Below, one piece after another: positions 26,397-34,398 of a stretch of DNA of 64,000 nt. Position numbers and translations under genes: made by a program. The notes beneath the pieces were generated by a model. The model had not been told where the DNA came from, did no database searches, and saw nothing but the letters and a program-made list of their open reading frames with translations. The stretch spans positions 93,242 to 157,241 of the forward strand of contig JAEINQ010000004.1 of assembly GCA_016342285.1 (NCBI GenBank), read 5' to 3'. The first letter of the stretch is position 1, and every line of letters starts with the position of its first letter. The DNA is from Desulfobacterales bacterium (lineage in GTDB: Bacteria > Desulfobacterota > Desulfobacteria > Desulfobacterales > JAEINQ01).

Positions 26397-27320
26397 TCAG
26401 ACATGAAAACAGTCGCCGTAGATCACGGTCTTGACGCTGCCGTCGGCCGTCTCCACCAACAGGGCGCCGTTGGCGTCCACATCCCGGGCGATCCCCTCGG
26501 TGGTCTCGCGGCCGGTGACGATTTTTACGTGCCGGTTCAGTGTGATGCTATAGGGTTTCCACCGGGCAACGACCCCATCGAGGTCATCGGCTTCCAGCCC
26601 TGCCTCGAAACGGTCCAGGAAAGCCGCCAGCAGATCCCGACGGTTCACACGGTGTCCCAGGAGGCGGGCAATGGAGGTGGCGCCCGGCTCCCGGACCGTT
26701 GGATCGTTGTTTACATTGATGCCGATGCCGATATTGACAAAGGTAACCAGGTCACCCTCGGCCTCCAACTCGGAGAGCATGCCGGAAAGCTTTTTGCCGT
26801 CCACCAGAATATCGTTGGGCCACTTCACCCGGGCGTCGATACCGTAAAGGGCTTCCAGGGTTTGGGCCAGGGCCAGGGAAGCCGAAAAATTGAGACGATA
26901 GCTCAAAAACGCCGGTATAAGGGGACGCAGGATCAGGGTGAAGTAGAGCCCGCCGGGGGCGGAATCCCATGGCCGCCTGAGCCGGCCCCGCCCCTGGGCC
27001 TGGGTCTCAGCGATGACAACCCCCCGGTCAGGCCACCCCTTTCGGGCCAGGGCCCGGGCCATGTCCATGGTGGACGCGGCTTGGGCCGCATGGTGAATGC
27101 GGGCCTCCCGTCCGGGAAATTCCCAGGGAAAGAGCGCATCGGTTTCAGCGGTCAGGGTATACCCGTTGGCGGAACTGGTGATGGCGTACCCCAATTCCTG
27201 GAGCTTGCGAATATGCTTCCAGACCGACACCCTGGAAACACCGATCCGCTCACTCAGGTCCTCTCCGGATATCGTTTCGCCGGCCCGGTTGCGTAAAAGA
27301 TGAAGAATTTTTTCTTTCAT
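26397..27320 (-). CDS. birA: Bifunctional biotin ligase/biotin operon repressor BirA
   Basis: Attaches biotin to biotin-dependent carboxylases. 307 residues. An N-terminal winged helix is present (ISGEDLSERIGVSRVSVWKH), so it probably also represses transcription. The catalytic core shows the biotinyl-AMP motif AQGRGRLRRPW (near residues 108-118), KWPNDILVDGKKLSGML and NIGIGINVNN. It heads the birA-bioY-bioM-bioN set, a biotin uptake locus with no biosynthesis genes in view. I did not find a convincing BirA operator upstream. Confidence 0.95.
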   Translation of the reverse strand: MKEKILHLLRNRAGETISGEDLSERIGVSRVSVWKHIRKLQELGYAITSSANGYTLTAETDALFPWEFPGREARIHHAAQAASTMDMARALARKGWPDRGVVIAETQAQGRGRLRRPWDSAPGGLYFTLILRPLIPAFLSYRLNFSASLALAQTLEALYGIDARVKWPNDILVDGKKLSGMLSELEAEGDLVTFVNIGIGINVNNDPTVREPGATSIARLLGHRVNRRDLLAAFLDRFEAGLEADDLDGVVARWKPYSITLNRHVKIVTGRETTEGIARDVDANGALLVETADGSVKTVIYGDCFHV

Positions 27321-27591
27321 GGATCCCTTTCGTTACCCATATTGAATTCAGTGGTTAACCAATTTTTGTTTCATTGTCAATCCCCGCTTTGTCAAGAGAC
27401 CCAAATTGACTTAACCGGTGGCATCGGGTATGATGTTACCGGTTCCGTTTGCCCGCCATAATCGATCGCCATCCAATGGACCAGACCATCGTCATTCATT
27501 CCGCCAGATCCATGGCTGTGGCCACTGTCGCCCTGCTTTTTTGCCTATTCCAGGACTGGCTTTTTCGAAAACAAATCTAAGGCAGGTCATC

Positions 27592-27912
27592 ATGGAAAGC
27601 GCCGACTGCAAAAAACCGGAGCGAAGGGATCATTTTCGGATCGTCTACTCGCCAAAGAGCCGTCCCATCCTCAAGGTCAAGGATCAGCGATTCGAAGTGG
27701 TAGACATCTCCGAAAGCGGTCTGAAGGCGTTAAACCGTGCCGGACGTCGTCTGGATTCGGACTGGATCCGGCTGACAGCCGTCTTTCTGGAAGGAGAGCA
27801 CATTGACCTGATCGGCAAGATCGTCTGGGCCGAAGGGGATGAATTCGGCCTCCGGCTGAAGAATTTCTTCCCCGCCACCGTCATCAATAAAGAAAAAAAG
27901 CGGGGGGCGTAA
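27592..27912 (+). CDS. PilZ-domain protein
   Basis: Single-domain c-di-GMP-binding type protein, 106 residues from the ATG at 27592, which has AGG 7 bases upstream. The ligand-binding signature is present: RRDHFR (R-x3-R) at residues 11-16, then DISESGLKAL (D/N-x-S-x-x-G) about 33 residues later. The frame is open further upstream to 27418, but that stretch reads as non-coding. It lies alone, divergent from birA. Confidence 0.85.
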   Translation: MESADCKKPERRDHFRIVYSPKSRPILKVKDQRFEVVDISESGLKALNRAGRRLDSDWIRLTAVFLEGEHIDLIGKIVWAEGDEFGLRLKNFFPATVINKEKKRGA

Positions 27913-27980
27913 GCGACAGCCAAGCGCCCTTAAGGAGGGCTAAATTTCCAATACCCAATGTTCAATGTTCAATGACGGCA

Positions 27981-29435
27981 TCACCGGCCCCCGATCACAT
28001 CGAGCAACCGTTCGTGAATATTGTCGAAGCCGCCGTTGCTCATGATGAGCACCAGGTCGCCGGGCACGGCCCGATCGGCCACAAAGTCGATGATCGCCTC
28101 GGTATCCTCGAAAAAGTGGGCATCAAGGCCTCTTTTCTTCAAGTCCGAAACCAGCTTCCGGGAAGAAAACCGTTCACCCTCGGGAATTTTGTCCAATAGC
28201 GACGGCTCGCGGATGCAGACCAGATCGGCACCGTCAAACACCGCCGGATAGACGTCCTGGAAAACACGTCGCATGCTGGAATTGGTGCGCGGCTCGAATA
28301 CGGCGATGACCTGACCGGCCGGGTAAAAGGGCCGCACGGCCCGAACGGTTTCACGCACCGCCGTGGGGTGATGGGCAAAATCGTCCATCACCGTGACCCC
28401 GTTTTTCATCCCCCTGACTTCCTGGCGCCGCCGAACGCCGGCAAACGACTCCATGCCTCGGGCGATTTGCTCGGGGGTCAGGCCCAGATCGGCACAAACG
28501 GCGATCACCGCCAGGGCATTGTGCAGGTTGTGCCGGCCGACCATGGGGGTCTGGAACCGATGAAAGTGCCGGCGGTCAAAATAGACATCAAAGACGGTTC
28601 GGGGTGGCTCGATTCGCACCTCCCCCAATTGCCATGAAGACGCGGCCGCTTCGCCGTATCGAAGGATCCGGCCCGGCCGGTTTCGAACCAGGGCGTTGAT
28701 GTTGGCATCGGCGTCAAAGGCGGCCAGCAGACGTTCAGGCGCCATGGCGTCGATAAACCGGCCAAAAGCGCCAATCACATGGTCCAGGTCGCGGTAGATA
28801 TCGGCATGGTCGAACTCCACGCTGGTCAAAATTGCCGCGGTCGGCGGATAATGGAGGAACTTGGGGCCTTTGTCGAAAAAGGCCGTATCGTACTCGTCCC
28901 CTTCCAACACCAGGTGCGGTCCCTGGCCCAGCCGGTAGTTGCAGTCGAAGTTTTTTAAAATACCACCGATCATAAAGGACGGATCGAGGCCCGCTGCGAA
29001 AAGCACCCAGGCCAGCAGCGAACTGGTGGTGGTTTTGCCGTGGGTCCCGGTCACCACCAGACTCTTTTTTCCCGCGGCGAAAAACCGGTTGACCGCCTGG
29101 GGCATGGAAGAAAAGGCAAGCCCCAGGCGGATCATTTGCTGCACCTCGGGATTGTCCCGTCGAACGGTATTTCCCACCACTACCAGATCCGGCTCATGGG
29201 ACAGGTGCTCGGCGGAAAACCCGCTGTTGGCCTCAATCCCCCGCTCGGCAAGAAAGGTGCTCATGGGGGGATAGACGTTCTGGTCCGAGCCGGTCACCCG
29301 CATACCCAGATCCCGCAGCATGCTCGCCAGGGCGCCCATGGCCGTACCGCAAACGGCGATCAGATGGACCGACGCCACGGTTTTCGGAATCCGGTTCAGG
29401 CGGAGATCAATTTCTAATTCGGTTGGGGAATCCAT
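27981..29435 (-). CDS. mpl: UDP-MurNAc:tripeptide ligase Mpl (peptidoglycan recycling)
   Basis: Rejoins the recycled tripeptide L-Ala-gamma-D-Glu-meso-DAP to UDP-MurNAc. 484 residues, Mur ligase fold. HLIAVCGTAMGALASMLRDL is the Mpl-specific opening (instead of the GIGGxGM of MurC). The ATP site is VVTGTHGKTTTSSLL, followed by LEGDEYDTAFFDKGPKFLHY and MDDFAHHPTAVRETV. The ATG at 29435 is preferred over an upstream TTG. It is 39 bp downstream of a small conserved gene on the same strand, probably an operon. Confidence 0.93.
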   Translation of the reverse strand: MDSPTELEIDLRLNRIPKTVASVHLIAVCGTAMGALASMLRDLGMRVTGSDQNVYPPMSTFLAERGIEANSGFSAEHLSHEPDLVVVGNTVRRDNPEVQQMIRLGLAFSSMPQAVNRFFAAGKKSLVVTGTHGKTTTSSLLAWVLFAAGLDPSFMIGGILKNFDCNYRLGQGPHLVLEGDEYDTAFFDKGPKFLHYPPTAAILTSVEFDHADIYRDLDHVIGAFGRFIDAMAPERLLAAFDADANINALVRNRPGRILRYGEAAASSWQLGEVRIEPPRTVFDVYFDRRHFHRFQTPMVGRHNLHNALAVIAVCADLGLTPEQIARGMESFAGVRRRQEVRGMKNGVTVMDDFAHHPTAVRETVRAVRPFYPAGQVIAVFEPRTNSSMRRVFQDVYPAVFDGADLVCIREPSLLDKIPEGERFSSRKLVSDLKKRGLDAHFFEDTEAIIDFVADRAVPGDLVLIMSNGGFDNIHERLLDVIGGR

Positions 29436-29474
29436 CGGCAAATATCACTCGTCTCGGCTGTGGCGATCCCCGAA

Positions 29475-29873
29475 TCAAGCATCAAAGGACATAAAGAGCT
29501 GTTCATTCTGCCCGTCGATTTCCGGGCCGGCATTGTTCCAGTCATAAATGCGGCAGGCATCGGTATCACTGGAAGGCAGCGAACACCCGATAAAGGGCAT
29601 GATCGGATCCCCTGCCACGGATTTGAAGTTTACCATCAGCGCCGTATCCAGAGGCAGCCGATCGAGTTCCAACAACTGGACGAGATAAATCCGGCACATG
29701 CCTTCGAAAAAGTCGCGATCTTTGCGGTACAGTGCGATGCGTTCACGGAATCCTTCCAGCGCCGAATCCAGGCCGGTCGCCTCAAGGATCATCTGGAACT
29801 CGCCATGGCGTCGGTCGTTCTCAGCCACTTCCTCCTGGTTGGTCATGTGAATGAAATGCCCGATGAATATCAT
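29475..29873 (-). CDS. Conserved hypothetical protein
   Basis: 132 residues, no recognised family. It has no signal peptide or membrane segment. It is mostly helical in the first two thirds (MTNQEEVAENDRRHGEFQMI, FRERIALYRKDRDFFEGMC) and acidic at the C-terminus. The start at 29873 has AAAGGA 8 bases upstream; the longer frame to 29996 lacks a site. Its position just upstream of mpl suggests co-expression, but nothing in the sequence states a function. Confidence 0.65.
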   Translation of the reverse strand: MIFIGHFIHMTNQEEVAENDRRHGEFQMILEATGLDSALEGFRERIALYRKDRDFFEGMCRIYLVQLLELDRLPLDTALMVNFKSVAGDPIMPFIGCSLPSSDTDACRIYDWNNAGPEIDGQNEQLFMSFDA

Positions 29874-30052
29874 GTATGAGTCCTTTCTCGATCGTGGTTG
29901 TGCGGCGGACCGCGATGGACCGCCGGGGCGCCTTTCCCATACCACAGGTCCCCCTCGGCCCACAATCCCCCTGTCAGGGGGACCAATCCAACCCACTGCC
30001 CCTTGACCGGTCGCTCCAGGCTAATATAACGTGATTTAGACCTGAAGGGTCC

Positions 30053-30137
30053 ACGTCCCGAGGATGTGGCATTGGAACGCCCCTAAAAAAGGGCTGCGAT
30101 ACGTTGCTTCCAGTTCGAAATGCCTTAAATGTCTAAA
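30053..30137 (+). repeat. R2 dispersed repeat copy
   Basis: Contains GAACGCCCCTAAAAAAGGG and the R2 tail GGGCTGCGATACGTTGCTTC / CAGTTCGAAATGCCTTAAAT. The closest relative in the window is 54164-54250. Confidence 0.65.
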
Positions 30138-30147
30138 TTGCCCAAAG

Positions 30148-30690
30148 CAAGCCTCCACCCGCAGAGCGGGTGGCCTCAGGAGGCCCTGCTTAGGAGGACT
30201 TAATGTCCAATATCCAATTTTCAATTCTGGTTCCTCGCTATTTCGTGTGGGAGGCCAGGAGGGTGCCTTCTCGCGGCCCGAAAAACTCGTCGCCAAGGGC
30301 CCATAACCCCGGACAGCGCCCTTTTTCAGTAGAAAAGGCTGATATTTTGGCTTGTTAAGAAGCATTTGCGGCTGGGCTGGGTTCTGTCCGGGGCAACGGG
30401 CCCTAAGCGGCTCAGACAGTTCCGAGCCGCGAGAAGGCACCCTTCTGGCCTTGGCCGGCACCGTTTTACCCATATGAAACAGCGAAGAGCCTCAATTCTC
30501 AATGTTCAAGGAAGGTATTCTACCATTTTAGCCGTTTAAAAAAATTGGCAGAGCGGTGCGACTCCACACTTGAGCATTGGAAATTGAGTATTGGAAATTG
30601 GATATTCACGGTAGTCGTTCTCGCCGAAACGGAGAGAACCTCTTCCGGATTCACCCCCATAGGTAGTGGCTTTACTTCAGAGAAAAAAAA
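30148..30690 (+). repeat. R1 dispersed repeat, full copy split by a MITE
   Basis: Left blocks CCACCCGCAGAGCGGGTGG and TTAATGTCCAATATCCAATT are followed by TCAATTCT. The sequence is then interrupted by the element at 30229-30491, and resumes with TCAATTCTCAATGTTCAAGG through to the right end near 30690. Without the insert the copy matches 4490-4752 block for block. It fills the region 29874-30701 together with R2; there is no gene there. Confidence 0.85.
30229..30491. mobile_element. MITE, 263 bp, with 8-bp target duplication
   Basis: Flanked by the identical 8-mer TCAATTCT at 30221-30228 and 30492-30499. The terminal inverted repeats of about 23 bp begin GGTTCCTCGCTATTTC on the left and, read inward on the other strand, GGCTCTTCGCTGTTTC on the right. 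Subterminal inverted repeats (GCCAGGAGGGTGCCTTCTCG near 30254 and its complement near 30425-30449) make the element a long imperfect palindrome. There is no coding frame. The ends and the 8-bp duplication resemble the ISL3 family; that link is from memory of family ends. Confidence 0.9.
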
Positions 30691-30701
30691 GGAGGCTCGC
30701 C

Positions 30702-31922
30702 ATGCCGGAATTCAACCCAGATCATGCCATGTGGGCGGTCCGCCGGGAATTCGGTGAGCATGGCGGCGTGACCCCGTCAATTTCGAGATCATCGACATTT
30801 ACCGTCATGGACCCGGCCATCATGCCGGAAATCTTCGACGGCCTTCGGGGGCCGGACAAGGGCGGCTGTTTCCTCTACAGCCGTCATTTCAACCCCACCG
30901 TGGACATTCTCGCGCGATACCTGGCTGCCATGGAAGATACGGAAGCGGCCGTTTGCACGGCCAGCGGCATGGCCGCCATCGCCTGCGCGCTGCTTCAAAC
31001 ATGCGGCAGCGGCGATCACATCGTCGCCAGCGATACCGTCTACGGCGGCACCCACGCCCTTTTGGGGGAACTGCTGCCGGAGATGGCCATCACCACCACG
31101 TTTGTGGACATCACGGATATGACGGCCGTCAAGGCAGCCATTCGCCCCGAATCAAAGGTCATTTACACCGAAACCCTGGGCAATCCGACCCTAAAGGTGG
31201 CCGACCTGAACGCCCTGAGCCGCCTGGCCAATGGCCACGGTCTTCTTCTGGTGGTGGACAACACGTTTTCCCCCATGATGATCACTCCGGCCAGACACGG
31301 GGCCCATGTGGTCATCCATTCCCTGACCAAATTCATCAACGGCGCCAGCGATCTGATCGCCGGCGTTATCTGCTCGGACAAAGAGATGGCCAATCGGTTC
31401 ATGGATCTGCACCGGGGCAGGGTCATGCTTCTGGGCCCCACCATGGATCCCCGGTCGGCCTTCGACCTGATTCAGCGCCTGCCGTCTTTGGCCATGCGGA
31501 TGCGAGAACACAGCCGCCGAGCCATGGCCATGGCCAAGCGGCTGGAAGTCATGGGGGTAGCGGTGGTCTACCCGGGCCTTTCGACCCATCCCCAACACCG
31601 GTTGCTCACCGGCATATGCAATCCCGGGTACGGCTATGGCGGCATTTTGACCATCGACTGCCAAACGCGGGAAAAGGCCGAAGCCCTGATGGCCTTTCTT
31701 CAGAATCGGGAACAATTCGGCTTCATCGCCGTTTCACTGGGTTACTTCGATACCCTGATGTCCTGTTCGGGATCTTCAACATCGTCGGAAATTCCCCCGG
31801 AAGACCAGTCACGAATGGGGCTCTCGCCGGGGCTGGTACGAATTTCCGTCGGTTATACCGGCGACCTTTCCCAGCGGATGCTGCAATTGGAAAACGCCAT
31901 AAAAAAGATCGGTCTGGCATAG
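30702..31922 (+). CDS. PLP-dependent trans-sulfuration enzyme (Cys/Met metabolism family)
   Basis: Cystathionine gamma-synthase / methionine gamma-lyase superfamily, 406 residues, fold type I. Key pieces: YSRHFNPTVDILARYLAAME, TASGMAAIACALL, DTVYGGTHALL, YTETLGNPTLKVADL, VVDNTFSPMMITP and the PLP lysine in HSLTKFINGASDLIAG (near residue 210). RISVGYTGDLSQRMLQLENA closes the family pattern. The start at 30702 follows AAGGAGG. The exact reaction (lyase or synthase) cannot be told from the sequence. It is a single-gene unit. Confidence 0.9.
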   Translation: MPEFNPDHAMWAVRREFGEHGGVTPSISRSSTFTVMDPAIMPEIFDGLRGPDKGGCFLYSRHFNPTVDILARYLAAMEDTEAAVCTASGMAAIACALLQTCGSGDHIVASDTVYGGTHALLGELLPEMAITTTFVDITDMTAVKAAIRPESKVIYTETLGNPTLKVADLNALSRLANGHGLLLVVDNTFSPMMITPARHGAHVVIHSLTKFINGASDLIAGVICSDKEMANRFMDLHRGRVMLLGPTMDPRSAFDLIQRLPSLAMRMREHSRRAMAMAKRLEVMGVAVVYPGLSTHPQHRLLTGICNPGYGYGGILTIDCQTREKAEALMAFLQNREQFGFIAVSLGYFDTLMSCSGSSTSSEIPPEDQSRMGLSPGLVRISVGYTGDLSQRMLQLENAIKKIGLA

Positions 31923-32129
31923 CCCTGCCACGGCTATTTTTTTCTGCCCTGGCGCTGCCCGAAACCGCACTTATCCGTTTTGCCTTGACCTCAGCAAGTC
32001 TTTTTCGTATGCATCTAATTGATTCGGCAAGCAAAATCGCTTATATTCCGGCTGAGTCCTCATATTTTCCAAATCATGTGCGGCAAAATTGGTATGCGCA
32101 TACCTGTCACAGCCCGGAAAGGTTGAGGC

Positions 32130-33050
32130 ATGATCCCCGATCAAAACAGACTCGAAGATCTTGTCGATGTGAGTGATCCGGCAGCCGTGCTGGCGGAAAT
32201 CAAACACATCGGATCGCTCCTGCCCAACGCCGTGGACCTCGATGCCATCGAGACCGTTCACGCCGACACCATCCGTCTGTTCGGCGGCGACTATCCCGGC
32301 TACCGGGCGAGCAACACCAAATACCACGACCTGGAGCATACCCACGCCGTAGCCCTTGCCGCCATGAGGCTCATGCACGGCTGCGCGCTTGAAGGCATGA
32401 TCTTTGAAGCAAAAGACATTCTATTGGGCATCGTTTCGACTTATTTTCACGATGTGGGCCTGATTCAAACCGAAGAGGACACCGAGGGCACCGGGGCCAA
32501 ATACACCGTCGGCCACGAGGAACGAAGCATCGCCTTCATGGATCAATACGTACAAGACCTCGGCTTCCCGCCCGAAGCGGCCAATGACTGCGCGCAGATC
32601 ATCCGCTGCACCATTCTTCAAAAGCCACTGACCGACATCGATTTCCGGAACCCAACCATCAAAGCCCTCGGACAGATTGTGGGAACGGCCGATTTGCTGG
32701 CCCAGATGGCCGACCGGCAGTATTTGGAAAAACTGCTGCTGTTGTATGAAGAATTTGAAGAGGCCGGACTGCCCGGCTACGGCTCTGAAATAGAACTGCT
32801 CAAAAAGACCAAAGGGTTTTACGAATCGGTGGTGCGCCAGCGGCTATCTCAAGAACTGGGCGACATGGCGGACCTCATGGTAAAACATTTCAATGCAAGG
32901 TGGGGCTTGAAACAGGATTTTTACGCCCGGTCCATTTCAGCCAATCTGGAATACCTCGCCCGGATCATGAACAACTGTTTGGAAAATCCCGTCTGCTACC
33001 TGAAAACATTGCGCCGTGGCGGCATTTCCCGGAAAAAAGCGTCCGGTTAA
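32130..33050 (+). CDS. HD-domain metal-dependent phosphohydrolase
   Basis: 306 residues. Metal-binding HD motifs in order: YHDLEHTHAVAL near residue 64, TYFHDVGLIQ near 107, GHEERSIAFM near 128, and VGTADLLAQMADRQYL near 185. The arrangement resembles HD/PDEase-type proteins. No sensory domain is fused. The substrate is not evident; cyclic or regular nucleotides are possible. The start is ATG with GAGG upstream. It is in the same direction as the PLP enzyme but 207 bp away. Confidence 0.82.
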   Translation: MIPDQNRLEDLVDVSDPAAVLAEIKHIGSLLPNAVDLDAIETVHADTIRLFGGDYPGYRASNTKYHDLEHTHAVALAAMRLMHGCALEGMIFEAKDILLGIVSTYFHDVGLIQTEEDTEGTGAKYTVGHEERSIAFMDQYVQDLGFPPEAANDCAQIIRCTILQKPLTDIDFRNPTIKALGQIVGTADLLAQMADRQYLEKLLLLYEEFEEAGLPGYGSEIELLKKTKGFYESVVRQRLSQELGDMADLMVKHFNARWGLKQDFYARSISANLEYLARIMNNCLENPVCYLKTLRRGGISRKKASG

Positions 33051-33082
33051 AAGCGCTTCTGAGCCCCCCGTGGCTCCTTTTG

Positions 33083-33170
33083 TAAAAAATCCTGGCCCAG
33101 AGGACCAGGCTTTGGTTTGCCCCTGGAAGGGGCTGGGTTACCGACCCCATATCAGTGTGGACTCACTCCA
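33083..33170 (+). repeat. R2 dispersed repeat copy
   Basis: AATCCTGGCCCAGAGGACCA, then GGCTTTGGTTTGCCCCTGGA and AGGGGCTGGGTTACCGACCC. It shares its order with 34078-34150, 54164-54250 and 58205-58290, and with 60043-60105 inverted. Palindromic GGCCCAGAGGACC and CCCCTGGAAGGGG units could form small hairpins. Confidence 0.7.
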
Positions 33171-33204
33171 AACTTCTTGTCCGCCTCTGGCGGATTAGTT
33201 CCCT

Positions 33205-33290
33205 TTAGTCACTGGCAACAAGGCTGTCTCGGCATAACCAGTTTTCTCTGACCACGCCCAAAGGGCGTGGATTCCTACTTCGAATTGAAC
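33205..33290 (+). repeat. R3 dispersed repeat copy
   Basis: Blocks CACTGGCAACAAGGCTGT, TCGGCATAACC, CTGACCACGCCCAAAGGGCG, TGGATTCCTACTTCGAATTG. The same order occurs at 36066-36150 and 58345-58415. The CGCCCAAAGGGCG hairpin lies at the centre. Confidence 0.65.
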
Positions 33291-33372
33291 CACGCACCGG
33301 TCAATGCCCGTATCCTCTCACCCCGCAACCATTCCGAGATGAGACAACCCATGGGTGTTTCCAATTAGGTTC

Positions 33373-34092
33373 ATGAAACCACTGCCCATCCTCTACAAAG
33401 ACCATTCGATGGTCGCCGTCGACAAGCCGTCGGGCCTGCTGGTCCACCGGACCCCATTGAGCCGGGACCGGGAATGCGTCCTGCAAACACTGCGTGACCA
33501 GCTCGGTCAGCGGGTCTACCCGGCCCACCGGCTGGATCGCTCCGCCTCCGGGGTTCTGCTCTTTGCCCTGGACCCTGTCGCCTGCCGCGCCCTGAGTCTT
33601 CAGTTTGCCACACAAAAAATCTCAAAACGATATTTGGCGGTAGTGCGCGGCTATGCCCCTGCCCAGGGACACATCGACTACGCCCTGCGCAAGGACCCCG
33701 ACAAAGCACGGCAAGCGGCCGTCACCGACTACCAAACCCTGGCAACCGTCGAACTAGCGGTGGCCATAGGACGGTATGCCACGGCCCGCTACTCACTGAT
33801 CGCCGCCTTTCCGAAAACCGGCCGCAGACATCAGATCCGAAAACATCTCGCCCACATCTCGCATCCCCTGATCGGAGACACCGTATACGGGGAAGGCCGG
33901 CACAACCGCCTGTTCCGGGAACGCTATGGGCTGCACCGACTCATGCTCGCCGCCGTGGAACTCTCTTTTCTTCATCCCGTCACGCAATCCCCGGTAACGA
34001 TTGTCGCACCACCGGCTGCAGAATTCGCCCGGTTCATCAAAGCCGTGGGTTGGCGGGCCGAAAATGTAAAGAAGCCCGGCCAGGAGGATTAG
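33373..34092 (+). CDS. truC: tRNA pseudouridine(65) synthase TruC
   Basis: RluA-family pseudouridine synthase, 239 residues. The catalytic aspartate lies in the motif AHRLDRSASGVLLFAL. The TruC pattern is strong: ILYKDHSMVAVDKPSGLLVH, TPLSRDRECVLQTLRDQLGQ, ISKRYLAVVRGY, TLATVELAVAIGRY and PKTGRRHQIRKHLAHISHPL. The start at 33373 is chosen because the family begins close to the ILY motif. It is expected to modify U65 of some tRNAs. Confidence 0.9.
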   Translation: MKPLPILYKDHSMVAVDKPSGLLVHRTPLSRDRECVLQTLRDQLGQRVYPAHRLDRSASGVLLFALDPVACRALSLQFATQKISKRYLAVVRGYAPAQGHIDYALRKDPDKARQAAVTDYQTLATVELAVAIGRYATARYSLIAAFPKTGRRHQIRKHLAHISHPLIGDTVYGEGRHNRLFRERYGLHRLMLAAVELSFLHPVTQSPVTIVAPPAAEFARFIKAVGWRAENVKKPGQED

Positions 34093-34150
34093 GCTTTGGT
34101 TTGCCCCGGCAAGAGGCTGCCGTAGAGGGTTCGAAGTTTGAAGTGCCAAA
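34078..34150 (+). repeat. R2 dispersed repeat copy at the truC 3' end
   Basis: CCGGCCAGGAGGATTAGGCT, TTGGTTTGCCCCGGCAAGAG, then GGTTCGAAGTTTGAAGTGCC. Its left end overlaps the last codons of truC (GQED), which are therefore repeat-derived. The rest of the gap to 34398 has no gene. Confidence 0.55.
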
Positions 34151-34398
34151 ACCATGTTGGGCCAGGGTGTCTGAGCCGCGGGCCATGCCCGACGTTGAGC
34201 CAACCGCCGACATGGTGCACAGGTCACAAAATTCAATGGATCCAGGACACAGAAAAATGTTCGTGCTTTTGAAAAGATGGGATCCTGAGACGCCCGGCCC
34301 AACGGGGCCGGCGGCTTGACCCTTGACAGGCCCGACCCCCTGGTTCATAATTTTTGGGCCTGTTTTGAAAAGTTATCGACGGCACAAGGAGTCCGCCA

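Noticed and set aside
27330..27420. BirA operator upstream of birA (TTGTCAA and GGTTAACC stretches)
   Set aside because: The half-sites are not in the inverted order and spacing expected for BirA; only weak direct repeats are seen.
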